NCBI GenBank assembly: GCA_032433595.1
Contig: JASWJB010000111.1
Coordinates: 56,264 to 120,263 of the forward strand
Length of the DNA: 64,000 nucleotides
Direction: 5' to 3'
Source of the DNA: Conoideocrella luteorostrata
Taxonomy: Eukaryota; Ascomycota; Sordariomycetes; Hypocreales; Clavicipitaceae
Part shown: in pieces, positions 37,309 through 47,586 of the stretch
Numbering within the stretch: position 1 is the first letter of the stretch
Layout of the letters: every line of letters begins with the position of its first letter
The notes under the pieces: model-generated
What the model saw: the letters and a program-made list of their open reading frames with translations, nothing else
The model's database searches: none
Told to the model about the DNA's origin: nothing
Translations under genes and position numbers: made by a program

Positions 37309-38727
37309 ATGGTTCACGAATCACAAGTTCCGCGGTCCTGCGACCGGTGCCATTCCCTCAAAGAGCGATGCCGGCGAACTTCCAAGGCTCCCCGTTGTGA
37401 TCGATGCACCAGGACCGGCCGCGTTTGTGAGACCCAGAGGCCGACTCGGAGACCTGGACGTCCGCCGGCACGGCTTAAGACGCGAACAGAGAGGAAAAGC
37501 CACAGCTCGGACACCACTATCAGCACAACAAGCGAATGTTCCGTTACCTTGGCCGGCTGCACGCTGCCGTGGGAGACCCTCTCATCCAGCTTTGGAAATA
37601 TCACTCAGCAGGAAATGGCATTGCTAGACAAACAAGTGCTTCACGACGACTCCATTCAGCTGTTTGTTGTAGGGCCAAGCTTCTGCGAATCCCACCGGGA
37701 GAGACTGGTCTTCCATTTATTATCGTCCCGTCACCCTGTTCTAGACGGCTGTCTCGCCCTCGCCTTGTGCACGGGGGACAAGCTACAAATTCACGACAGC
37801 TATAAACATGCAGCATCCGCTCTGTTCACCCTGCGCTCGCTCTCCGTTGTGGATGAAGGTGACAGTGCGTCATGTCTCACGCTGGGCTGGCTGGTTCTCC
37901 AGTTCGCCCTCCGGGTCGGTGGTGAAGAGGTCTTCGACATTTGCAACCAGACCCTCGGTCTTATCAAGCCTTATTTTGACTATGAAAGAGCCTTTAACAG
38001 TGCATGTTCCGGCTTCTTGACGAGTTTGGTCCTGTCAGAGATGGCAGAGTCCCTGTTCAAGGCGAGGGTGCCAACCATGCGCCTGGATCATCCAAAGGCG
38101 TTCACGCATGTCGATAGCTACGTAGGCTTGAGCACTAGCCTCTTGCCGCATCTATACGATCTGGCCATGATCAATGCAGCAATGCATTCAAACAGGTTCT
38201 CGACTGAACACAAGGACGAGGACAGCGAGGAAACGGCCAGACAGCAGGAATACCTGGCCATGAGCCTGAACGTCCTCGAGTGTGAAGTGCGCAGCTGGAA
38301 GCCGAACGTGCCGACGGATATCTGTGACAAATACACGGCCGCCGAGGTGGCTCATATGATTTGCCAGGCTCAAGTCATGCAAACCGCTATTTTACTCATC
38401 ATCCACCGACTCAAATACCCCTTTGGGACCGAAGACTCCGTCGCTCGTACTTTAGCATCCAACATTATCAATTACGCGACTTTGGCGCGGCAAATCACGG
38501 GGAAGCTACCTGTTTGCATTGACTTGCCACTCAATGTTGCCATTCTCGAACTGGGCGATGACTCTGAGCCAGCAGCTGTCTTATCCAGAATTGCATTAGA
38601 AGATTTCCATTTGGGCGAGTTTTACAAGAGATTTAGAATCATGATTGCCTTGGTTTGGAGGTCAAGGCTGCTTCATCACAATGTATATTGGTACAACATC
38701 GGTGACATTATCTTGTCGGCTTCATAG
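37309..38727 (+). CDS. Zn2Cys6 fungal transcription factor, intronless
   Basis: A single exon from the first ATG of the frame (37309) to TAG at 38725-38727 gives 472 residues; the open frame upstream has no ATG. The zinc cluster is at the extreme N terminus: C11, C14, C21, C30, C33 and C40 (spacing 2-6-8-2-6), in SCDRCHSLKERC and PRCDRCTRTGRVC. A basic proline/arginine-rich linker (about 44-63, RPTRRPGRPPARLKTRTERK) follows, with an AT-hook-like RPGRPPA. The remaining 380 residues are helical and resemble the variable C-terminal halves of secondary-metabolism regulators such as AflR-like proteins. That resemblance is a guess from layout, and no biosynthetic genes are nearby. The long uninterrupted frame makes the coding call secure. 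Confidence 0.85.
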   Translation: MVHESQVPRSCDRCHSLKERCRRTSKAPRCDRCTRTGRVCETQRPTRRPGRPPARLKTRTERKSHSSDTTISTTSECSVTLAGCTLPWETLSSSFGNITQQEMALLDKQVLHDDSIQLFVVGPSFCESHRERLVFHLLSSRHPVLDGCLALALCTGDKLQIHDSYKHAASALFTLRSLSVVDEGDSASCLTLGWLVLQFALRVGGEEVFDICNQTLGLIKPYFDYERAFNSACSGFLTSLVLSEMAESLFKARVPTMRLDHPKAFTHVDSYVGLSTSLLPHLYDLAMINAAMHSNRFSTEHKDEDSEETARQQEYLAMSLNVLECEVRSWKPNVPTDICDKYTAAEVAHMICQAQVMQTAILLIIHRLKYPFGTEDSVARTLASNIINYATLARQITGKLPVCIDLPLNVAILELGDDSEPAAVLSRIALEDFHLGEFYKRFRIMIALVWRSRLLHHNVYWYNIGDIILSAS

Positions 38728-41700
38728 TTTGGCTTACAAATGCATTGCTTACATTTAGTAGATTATTTCCTCAGCATGTTTCAGTCTACTCATTAGAATT
38801 TAAAGTAAAATTATACTCTTGCTAGATGTCTCATCGCTTCTCCTCTCCCTATTCTTGCATTCGCGTAGCTGCCATTAATTCAGGTAGATTGCAAAGCATA
38901 TCCTGAATTTTGTGTCTCGTTACACTGCGTTGCGAAGCAAGGCAGGGATTTTTCACCGGGCGTGCGCAAAATGACAACCTGGCTCCAAGTATATTTTCTC
39001 ATTGGGACGATGGAAAAGTAGTTACTGCGGGTCTGTTTTGACTTTATCATGCGCCTCTATCACACACGCAATCTCGGAGGCATGCAGGACAAATTACCCC
39101 TCCCAGCCTGCCATGCATGAAAGCCTCCCCCCCCCTGGCCCCCCTTCCCTTGACCCTGACAAATAGTCTCTCCTTTTACTCCGTACGGAGTACATGACTA
39201 TAGGTTCGTATCTGAGACTGGTGCTAACCACCTTCCATCTGGGGATGATGGAAACACACAGACCTTTCAAACAAGACCATAATGAAGGACATTATGACAT
39301 TAGCTTGATTTAGTGCCGGTTAGACGGACGATCGGCGCTGACAAGATCGTACAGTTTCTTTTCGTAGTAGTTTGCAGTTTAATTAGATGCTGAAGTGGGC
39401 GCATGATCTGCGTAGACAATATCTGTGGCAGCGATAGCGTCTGAGCAGCCAAGAACGACGACAGAAACAAGGTCCTCAGTTTGGCTGACAGTGCCAAGAA
39501 AGCAACTGCGAGAGATAAGAGACAGCACATTCGGACTTGGTGTCATAGCTCTTGCGCCTTGTATGACGGGGAACCAGCAACAGTGACTTCTGACCGATAT
39601 CTTGCTTGGTGGTGGGGACAGCTGAGAGAGTAAGAAGCTGCAACACGGCGGTGTGTCGCTGTAATGCGTGTCTTTGGGGGGTTGGTCCAGCTGTCAAGTC
39701 AGGCGCCCTGACTCCGTACATGGGATATCGCTGCATGTCCTGTCATTTTGTATTGACAAGTCACACGGCCAGCTGCCTGACCCGTAACGCGATTGGACGC
39801 CGTCATCGTCCAGCCTCCATGGGTGCAATACGCCCCGCATAATCCGTCCATTCTAAGCTGTCAACTCTTTCTGTCTGTCACTTAATGTGGGCGATAGAAC
39901 GGAGCAGCTGCGACGGGCTTTTGATTGACCTACATCCAGGCCAAGTCGGCAGCGGGGCGTTTGCAAGTGCCGCAGAGTTCCGGCCGCCACTTTCCAACGG
40001 TGATAGTTACACAATCCGCCGCGTGACGTCCTTCATTGTCGGATACGGAAACTTTGCTAACGGCTCACCGCTGCACGACCAGGTAAATAGAAAGGTAAAA
40101 TTGAGCTATTTGCTGCCCAGCGTCCCGAAAAAGCGACCTGTCAACCACTGCCCGCGGATGAAAGCCGCATTGGGCTCTGGCGGTCATTGATGACATCGGC
40201 CCAAGCCCAATTCAAATGCATATGCAGCTCCTCCGTACTGACTGTCGCATATATTGCTTTCATAGCTTCGGATCCTTTCATACTTGCCGTAGTAACCCCG
40301 ATAATTTGTCCAGGGCTTGCTGGTTTCCCTTTACCCCCTACTCTCCCCGGCTCCCTGACCCTTACCATCGGATACCACCACGGCCATATGCCTGGCAAGT
40401 GTCTTTTCTTTTGCGAATTAAGGCATTAAAGACCATCAAACAGACTCATAGCAACGCCACGTTGCTACAAATCTTGGGACTGCTTCGAGGTTACGCAAGG
40501 GCCTCGATGACGCTCATGAGAGAGTAATGGAGATTGTAGGTCACCTTGAGCATGCTGGCAATGAGACAAGAGAGATTACAAAACTTGCCAGGAACATTAA
40601 CGCCGCCGCGAGCCGTTCGGTTTGCTGCAATTGAGGATGAGAAAGGTGATGTAGCGATCTCTGTGGTAAGGTGGAACAAAAGAAATGAACATAGCCATGA
40701 TACTTGAAGAGTTGAGAGAGTTATACCAAAGATTACAGGCCACAAGAGTAGGATAGCTATCGCTGTAAGAAGAATTTTTAATACTTGGATGTATTATCAC
40801 CCCCTCTGAGATCTGGTTTCGAGTACGGTGCTTGAAGTTCTACCATCATTGGATCACAAATAATTGCTGGTCGGTGCAGTTCAGATACTCTGCGGCTTTC
40901 GTACAGCATAGTGATGCTAGACATTGATTTACCTGAGTACCTGTGTCGTACTATTCTCCCTGTGCTGTGATCAAGATCTTCAGAGTATTAGACAGTCACA
41001 ATGCAACATGTCCCTTCAACGTCGTGTTGTGTCGTGTTGCATCTAGAACAGCCCCCTTAACGGTGTAAGAACTGGTTATTCTACCGCCCATATATGTAAC
41101 TGGCTGCACATGTAGAAGGCTCAGTCTACTAGACCAGGGTTTTCAGCAAGTGGGATTGACTGTATATAGCTCTTCAACCTCTCAATTTTCGTTCTATGTT
41201 CGAATACCCGAACCAGTCGCTATGGCTTTGTGCCCTTTCGTCATTCTTAAATTGCCGCTTAGCGGTAACGCTGGGCGCGCTGTATTGTCTAAAACAAGCT
41301 TTCTATATTTATAAAAGTAGATTTGTAACTGAGTAAGATATTGACTTGGCACAGAGCTAATATAATGTAAAATTAGTTCGTCAATTGAGCGTGCACACCA
41401 CAAATTTACATATGTTTTATGCCCACAACCACACATGCAGTAGTTGTAAATCGGGTAATTGATGTGCAACGAACTGATTATAATGTAATGCTTTCGAATG
41501 CATTTATAAAAGGAATGAGTAATTTGCTTCCTGAGTTATCGAAAACGAAACGCCTTGACAAAGTGAGCATAAACGAACTAGCCCTCTGAGGCACACTCAC
41601 AAAGAAGTGACAGCATTAGCCGGAAGAATCGTGCTACTTTCGTTGATTACGTGTGGGAAGAATCTCTCTTATGCCCGTGTCTCACAGCTTATTGATCTTA

Positions 41701-42615
41701 CTACTATGTCCCAAAAGCGACGCCCTCCTGTTGGACTACGTAGTCTCTAGACCAGAGGCAGGAAGGAAGGGGTCATGGCTCGTGGAATGAGGAATATAAA
41801 TCGGAGGGTTTGGAAGGTTCTGGAGGAATTCTGTATCTAGCATCATCATCACACCACATATCTTATCCAATACATGGATTTGAGCCATTCCAGTTGAACG
41901 CAACTCCTCTTGGGGAATTTGGAGCCCACCCATGCATTATTTACGTACAATGGCTCGCAATAATAAGATTCCTTAAAGATTGGCTACCATAGTCACTTAC
42001 CTACAACTAGTATTCTTACAAGGTAGCGCTCACGGTCGGCCTGTTTCTTCATAACCAACGGCAGACTATCGGGCAATTCAATTTTTCTAGCTCCATAAGA
42101 AAAAAAGCCTTTCCTCACAACTACGATAGAACGCCACAGCACGCTCAAGGGATTGCTTGGTTGCATGAACCCGACGGTATCGAGGAGGACGTACGCTCTT
42201 GGGTGACTATGGGCGCACCCGGATATGTACCTCTCCATCGTATGATAGGTTGTTAGCGTAGCCAACCCGCGCATGAAGTATCTTTCCCAGAATGTTGGTC
42301 AATCTTGTCCACCAACTCTTGACGCATAATTTAGCATAAGATGGGCGCTAGACTTGGATTAGCTGCGAACCACATATGATTTTAAGCAAAGAGTCTATCT
42401 CTTTCACAAATCTCCATTCATCCCTATCGACGATGTACCGCGCTGACCGGGGCGGCTTAAATGCCTGAAATAAGCATAGATGCTAAGAATCGTAGGAATT
42501 TTGCCCTGGCTTCTCTTCAGAAAATGATTGTGGTAGCATCATTGATAGAAGAATAAGTATCCTCGTCTTCAAAGAGCACGCATCAGCAAGGAGATCGTGA
42601 TGAATGGTCCACTAA
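38728..42615. other. Long gene-poor region
   Basis: About 3.9 kb without a supportable gene. It holds a perfect 16-base palindrome at 39177-39192, several ACTCCGTA-type motifs and AT-rich patches (for example 41280-41480). Minus-strand frames near 39300-39730 and 40490-40800 were examined and look like chance. Confidence 0.45.
39177..39192. repeat. Perfect 16-base palindrome TACTCCGTACGGAGTA
   Basis: The two halves TACTCCGT and ACGGAGTA are exact reverse complements. It is the most complete single example of the motif clustered at 21.5-21.9 kb. It lies about 450 bases downstream of the intronless Zn2Cys6 gene. Confidence 0.85.
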
Positions 42616-42978
42616 CTAATTTTGAGCGAGTCATTTACGGCCCGGCTGCGAAAATTTCGGAGGCTCCGATTCGACGCAAAAGCATCGCTAGTCAGACTCG
42701 GCCGGCCCTTTTCCTCTTCCATTCATGATTGGTGGGTCGATCGGGCCGTGAAGATCCTAGTTTCCATCGATGCAAGACAAGGTATGCCCTTCTTTGTTAC
42801 TTTTCGACAGATTTTAGGCGGTCCTTCCCAGTTACCCCTGGCAAAGGAAATAAAAAAACAAAGAATTCGTACCATCTCAGCGAGACGTACTGATTCACAC
42901 GGCATGGATACCCCTGAAAGCCGCGTGCACACAAGCATCCCGCGCTCCACGTTTGCGTTTGGATCATGCGATAACTAG
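42616..42978 (+). pseudogene. Decayed fragment of an unknown protein family (copy A)
   Basis: A frame without an ATG, following a stop at 42613-42615, reads SESFTARLRKFRRLRFDAKA, then SSSIHDWWVDRAVKILVSIDA and FFVTFRQIL. The same layout, S-E...(K/R)L-x-K-x-RR, then S-x-SI-x-x-WW, then K-I...D-x-R...FFV, recurs at 46161-46508. Two similar stretches in otherwise non-coding DNA suggest remnants of one family or one duplicated gene. I do not recognise the family. Confidence 0.3.
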
Positions 42979-43225
42979 AAGCTACTACAGACTACGGAGA
43001 GCCTCGGATTTTTAACACAAATATTTTGCAAATACCCTGAGCTTTTATAAAGCTACGTGCACCTCCACAACGTTGTCACGCTTTGCATAGACTCCGCATT
43101 TCTACATTAGGGCTTTGCCACCTTGTCGGCACCATTTCTTCCTAGCGCTTTGTTGCATAACTACGGCAGAATTAGACGCAAAAGTCTCAATTAAGAGCAT
43201 TAATTTCTGGTAGTTTCGAGGCAGA

Positions 43226-44109
43226 ATGGATGCTTTTTACAAGATGGCTTTTCGTTTGATGTGCCTTCTCGCGATTGCTGACCTAATCGTTGCTGCTATG
43301 GCTCTCGCTCCAAGTCAAGTCGGCCAGGCACTGACTATGTCAATCACAAACTTAACGTGGACAGGTCGGGTCCTCCCTGGGCAACCCCAGATGACATTTA
43401 CAGGCACGGCGGAAATCATCATACCGCAGATTCTCGGCATAAATCCAAGCTATCTACAAAACCAAAGTACAAAAGCTGTAGACGAGACTGTAGCGACGAA
43501 ACGAAACGTGAGCCCATGCGGATAAGCCAGTTCGGAAGAAATCTTGGTGAGCATTATCGCTAACTTTCATTAGTCCGACATCACATGTGAGTCGTCTCTG
43601 ACGGCGCCGGCCGATGCTGTGAGAAAGGCGCTTGATGGTAAGTACAACTCAGCCTATGGCACCAATATGGTACAGTGCTGAGGCTATCAACCTGCTTGTG
43701 GCAGATGCGAAGAAAATACAGAATGGAAAGTGCGAAGCAGAGCCTGCTCGCCGACGAAACATCTCTTGCGCCCCACTTAGCTGCTATTCTGGAGCCGCGC
43801 TGTTCCTTTGCAATCGTCAGGCAGAATATTTGTCTGTAGGGTGTAAATCCGTAATCGAAGCAGCAGAGCGCATCGCAGCATCCTGCGTAAGTGCACACAT
43901 CCCGGGATCCTTTTATTCAGCCCGATGACCGCTTGGTAGATGTTAGCATAGAGATATACATTGAACCATCCAAAAGCATTACGCAACTTTGGGACAAGTG
44001 CTAACCTTCTTCTAGGCGCAAACCGGAAAAATTGCTGGAGAGGTAGGTCTTCTTTCTAAAAATAGTCAAACCTTTTTAGCGCGGAAAGCAGCTATTCACA
44101 ACAATTTAG
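43226..44109 (+). CDS. Small secreted cysteine-rich protein (effector-like), five exons
   Basis: Exons 43226-43507, 43574-43637, 43705-43886, 44016-44042 and 44092-44109 join in phase through introns of 66, 67, 129 and 49 nt, giving 190 residues. The N terminus is a signal peptide (hydrophobic core LMCLLAIADLIVAAMAL); a second ATG at 43244 is an alternative start. The mature part has seven cysteines, one in SDITCESS and the others in KCEAEP, ISCAPLSCYSGAALFLC, VGCKSVIEAAERIAASC. The C-(x)-SC-Y-S-(A)-A-x-x-LC...C...IA...C order resembles small secreted proteins common in plant- and insect-associated fungi, whose function is mostly unknown. The ending KIAGELFTTI also fits that pattern. The 3' exon has an alternative acceptor at 44079 that adds four residues. 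The model depends on intron 1 removing a TAA. The gene is isolated in gene-poor DNA, a typical place for such genes. Confidence 0.65.
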
Positions 44110-46160
44110 GCTATGATGAACTCGACATGGTATGTCGAGATTCGCGACTTTGGCGAGTGTGTTGTTTAAGAAGAAAAGGTTAAATGGACACTCAATATGT
44201 TGGCGGAGCTTGTCCAGTCTTGCGCCGCTCTGGATACAAGGCACTTGTCGGAGATTAAAGTTGATTGACGCAACTGATCTTGCGGGAAGTGGAATTGCAG
44301 TGCCTGTTAAACACGCAAGCATGTTAAGGTGGCGCGTGGGCTAGAAATAAAAGGAATTCGAAGGCGAGAGAACGTTCGTCTTACAACCCCAATAGGTAGG
44401 CTACGTGATGTGCAGAATAACCAAACGAATGTGCAAGAAGCTGTTCCCAAGGATCACGCTGCCGGAAACTGTTGGAATCCCTCCGTCAAGCACAATAGGA
44501 AGCACGGAGCAGGTCATATGGTTACCTTATACGACGATATCAGGGCTTCCACCTCGACTTGTTTTCCTCTTCTCTGATAGACAGAGACTATTAAATATAC
44601 TGCATTGCGTTTTGACCGCAACGGTATCGATACCTTGCACAACATCCTGTGAAACCCATAGAAACTCTTTGCTTGGGTATTCCTGGCCGTGTCACTTCGA
44701 AAAGCTATGAACAAATGGTAAGGGGTAAGATTGACAAAGCTGTATCCCAAAATTCACTATGAGATATCTGAGGGAACCTCGAATATTCTCAAATGGCGAG
44801 TGATCATGGCGTCAGATGTCACTGGATAGCCATCCTTTGGTGAATCATTCAAACTTCTTGAGACGGGAAAGGTAGGTACACCTCGAAGCAAGTAACTCGA
44901 TGCCGAGTATCACTAATGGGAGCTGTAACAAAATACACTAGAAAACGCTGTAATCCACATCTAGCCTGTTTTGGCCTAAAGTGTTAGTTGCCACACCCTA
45001 CCGCGTAAAACACACACAAATTCCTGGAATCCTACCCCTCTCACCGAACGCGTCTGGATGCTACCATAATCTCGCTGCAATGGCCTCGTCAGTGGCCTCG
45101 TCAGTGGCCACAGACAGCGATAAAGGTGTGTTTTCCCCTGTCTGTCTAACTATTAATTCAACTGCCCTAGTATTTACGCCTGCGCCTGAGCGGCCGCGAG
45201 ACCTGCCGCGGCCCCTACGCCCACGTCGCGTCATGGGATCCTGCCCTTTCACACGGAGGCCCACTGTATTAGTCGGACTGGCGCCTCATCAACAATAGCG
45301 CACTTCTGGAGAGCTTCATGAAGCTTGTCACAAAATTCGGCAAAGGTTGACGGTCGACCCTAATAACGTGAATAGTGCATTTTGTATAACTGGCCTGTGA
45401 AAAAGTTGAACCTGGGACCGTAACCATCCATCTCTCCGCGAGTCTAGCTAACAGTAATTGACGAACTCTTTGCTCTAAATTGAGCAATGGTCGAGTTCTA
45501 CCGACGTTTGCCCCGCTTTTAGCCTGCAACGTAAAACACTGTTGGCATAGCATCAGATCTGCTCACATTGTTGGAATCCCTCGTCAAGCGTATGAGCAAT
45601 TGCGGACAAGGTCACGTGGCCACCCTAGCGCGTCTCTTTTATATGGCGCGCTTGGGGACATTCCTCTTCCTCTTCTTCTCTTGGATAACCCAGATCAAAT
45701 GAGTTGAATACTTTGTTTTACCTATTGCTTCAGGCAAGACCCTTTCGGTATCGATACCCTCATCACCAGAAGCCCCTGTGCTTCCTACAGACACCATAGG
45801 CGCAGGGAAAGCTTGTGATAAGTTAATTATGCTACTCTTGATGGTGATTTTACGATCATCTTATGTGACTTTTTTTTATTTTCTTCCGGGAGCCCTGCCG
45901 GGGGCGGCCTGCAGCGGGCTTCTTCTATAGCACAATCTCACAGCCTTTTTTTGGTGTCTCAGGGTTCCTTAACACCACATCTTCGCGATGCGATACATCA
46001 CGATACATCGCGAATTTCATTGACTAATGGCCGAACGAATTGAGAAATTGAACCAATTAGAGAGGCAGAAAAAACCGGACACCACTTTTGCCAGCCCATT
46101 AAAGATACAATGCGGGAAGCTATGCTTCTCCCCTGCTCTTGCCCTCGCCTTGCTTAATCA
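44110..46160. other. Gene-poor region with a diverged duplication
   Basis: No supportable gene. Two segments, around 44470-44650 and 45565-45770, share several short blocks in the same order, for example GTTGGAATCCCTC(C)GTCAAGC, GGTCAYRTGGYYACCYT and CGGTATCGATACC, with differences that are often C/T or G/A. This looks like an old duplication altered by transitions. A short direct repeat (CCTCGTCAGTGG twice) lies at about 45085-45108. Confidence 0.45.
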
Positions 46161-46508
46161 CAAATCTCATGCAAAGCTCCGCTTCCACTAATCCATGATC
46201 TTTCACCGACGGCCAAGGTGAGCGAGCTTCACGGGAAGCTTAACAAGCTCAGGCGTGCGACGAACCCAAAGCTCAAAAAGGGGGATTTGATCGTACTACA
46301 AGCAAGGTCTCTACGAATTATGGAAGGTCTCTGCAAGAACCTTTCACAGAATCTACGGAGCGGTGCTGGTTGTGTGTCAGACACCAGTATACGTGAGTGG
46401 TGGGCGTGCGCTTTGGGTCGAAAAAATACATCTAAAATCATTCAAAATCTAGATCCTAGATTCGTCAGCTTCTTCGTCATGTGGCCCGATAACCGGATCA
46501 CCTACTGA
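46161..46508 (+). pseudogene. Decayed fragment of an unknown protein family (copy B)
   Basis: An open frame without an ATG, following an upstream in-frame TAA, contains SELHGKLNKLRRAT, then SDTSIREWWACALGRK, KIIQNLDPRF and SFFVMWP. It resembles the fragment at 42616-42978 in motif order and spacing, but is longer in the middle. The GTGAGC at 46218 could instead be an intron donor. I do not recognise the family. Confidence 0.3.
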
Positions 46509-47586
46509 CATTGCGGGTGCCAGTTGCGAGCCAGTGCCACCTGTGGAACAGAGACGTGACACATGAAGGACGCTGAATATCTTCGTTGATCCCGCAAGCT
46601 TTAGTGGTCGCCTTACGAGACGCTGTGCCAGAGGTTCCTAAATGGCTTCTTATCCCTCCCTATCTTCTGTACAGGAGCGCGCGCTGCTAGCCTGCTTGGC
46701 GCGTATTGCCTGCTGCACTGGCGCGAGCCTCGGCTGGAGCGCGTAGCGTTTTTAAAACCGCAAGCCTGGAGATAACAAAATGAGCAGATTTGCGCTGCAA
46801 AGATCAAATGGTTGTGTGGGTTTTATTGACATAACTATTTGATCCTAACGGAATCGTAAAACATTTCAGCATGTATGTATTTTTGACGATGGACATCAAT
46901 GAACAATGACGAAGAATGTTAACCACTCAACTACTTACGTATCTATGGATATAATGGAAGAAACCGCACTGATCAAAAGCCTCTAATCCTATATACCCAT
47001 ATTGCAATAGGTAACCAACGGCAAGCTTTGTTCCTACGAGTGCGGTAACATCTTCATGGCACAGATCCAGTTCAGACCGAAATGACGAGGAGTAGTGTAC
47101 TGCGGTCAACAGTCGGCACCAATGTCATCAAAGAACACCAGGCGAATCGGTCCCGTCTATTAAGTAGTAAGCCAAGCGACAGATATCTAAAATTGTTTAG
47201 TTATATTATCGCACGCCATATCTCCTAGATTTCGAAGAGCCTGATCACATTTAGCTTTCGCCCACCCCCTTTTTAGCTGGAGACTTCTAGTGACCCTAGT
47301 AACGACACTGGAACCTATTACACAAAAAGCCAGTGCAATGTGCCGATTTGTAAACAAAAGGGTTGTTTTTACTTCTACCACAGCAGATATTAGGTGGCGT
47401 ATTAAGCACCTTTAGTTTTGCATTTACATTGGACCGATATCCCTGTCGGTACATCTAACCATCCTCTCCGGCATCTAGCAGATCGAAACGACAATTGGCC
47501 GCTCTTATGCACCTTTTATGTAACGAAAGCGAAGGTGGTTACCGGTAGATGCGCAATAGGGTGCGAATTCCCGCATGCATATGACA
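46509..47586. other. Intergenic region
   Basis: About 1.1 kb with no gene visible. It lies downstream of the 3' end of the minus-strand hydrolase. Confidence 0.5.

Noticed and set aside
44981..45298. A frame with a Pro/Arg-rich end and a repeated SVASSVA start
   Set aside because: The start is a product of a short direct repeat (CCTCGTCAGTGG), and nothing else supports coding.
45520..45640. A possible LysM-like cysteine/tryptophan stretch
   Set aside because: Only one or two residues match the LysM pattern and the frame breaks soon after; too weak to report as a domain.
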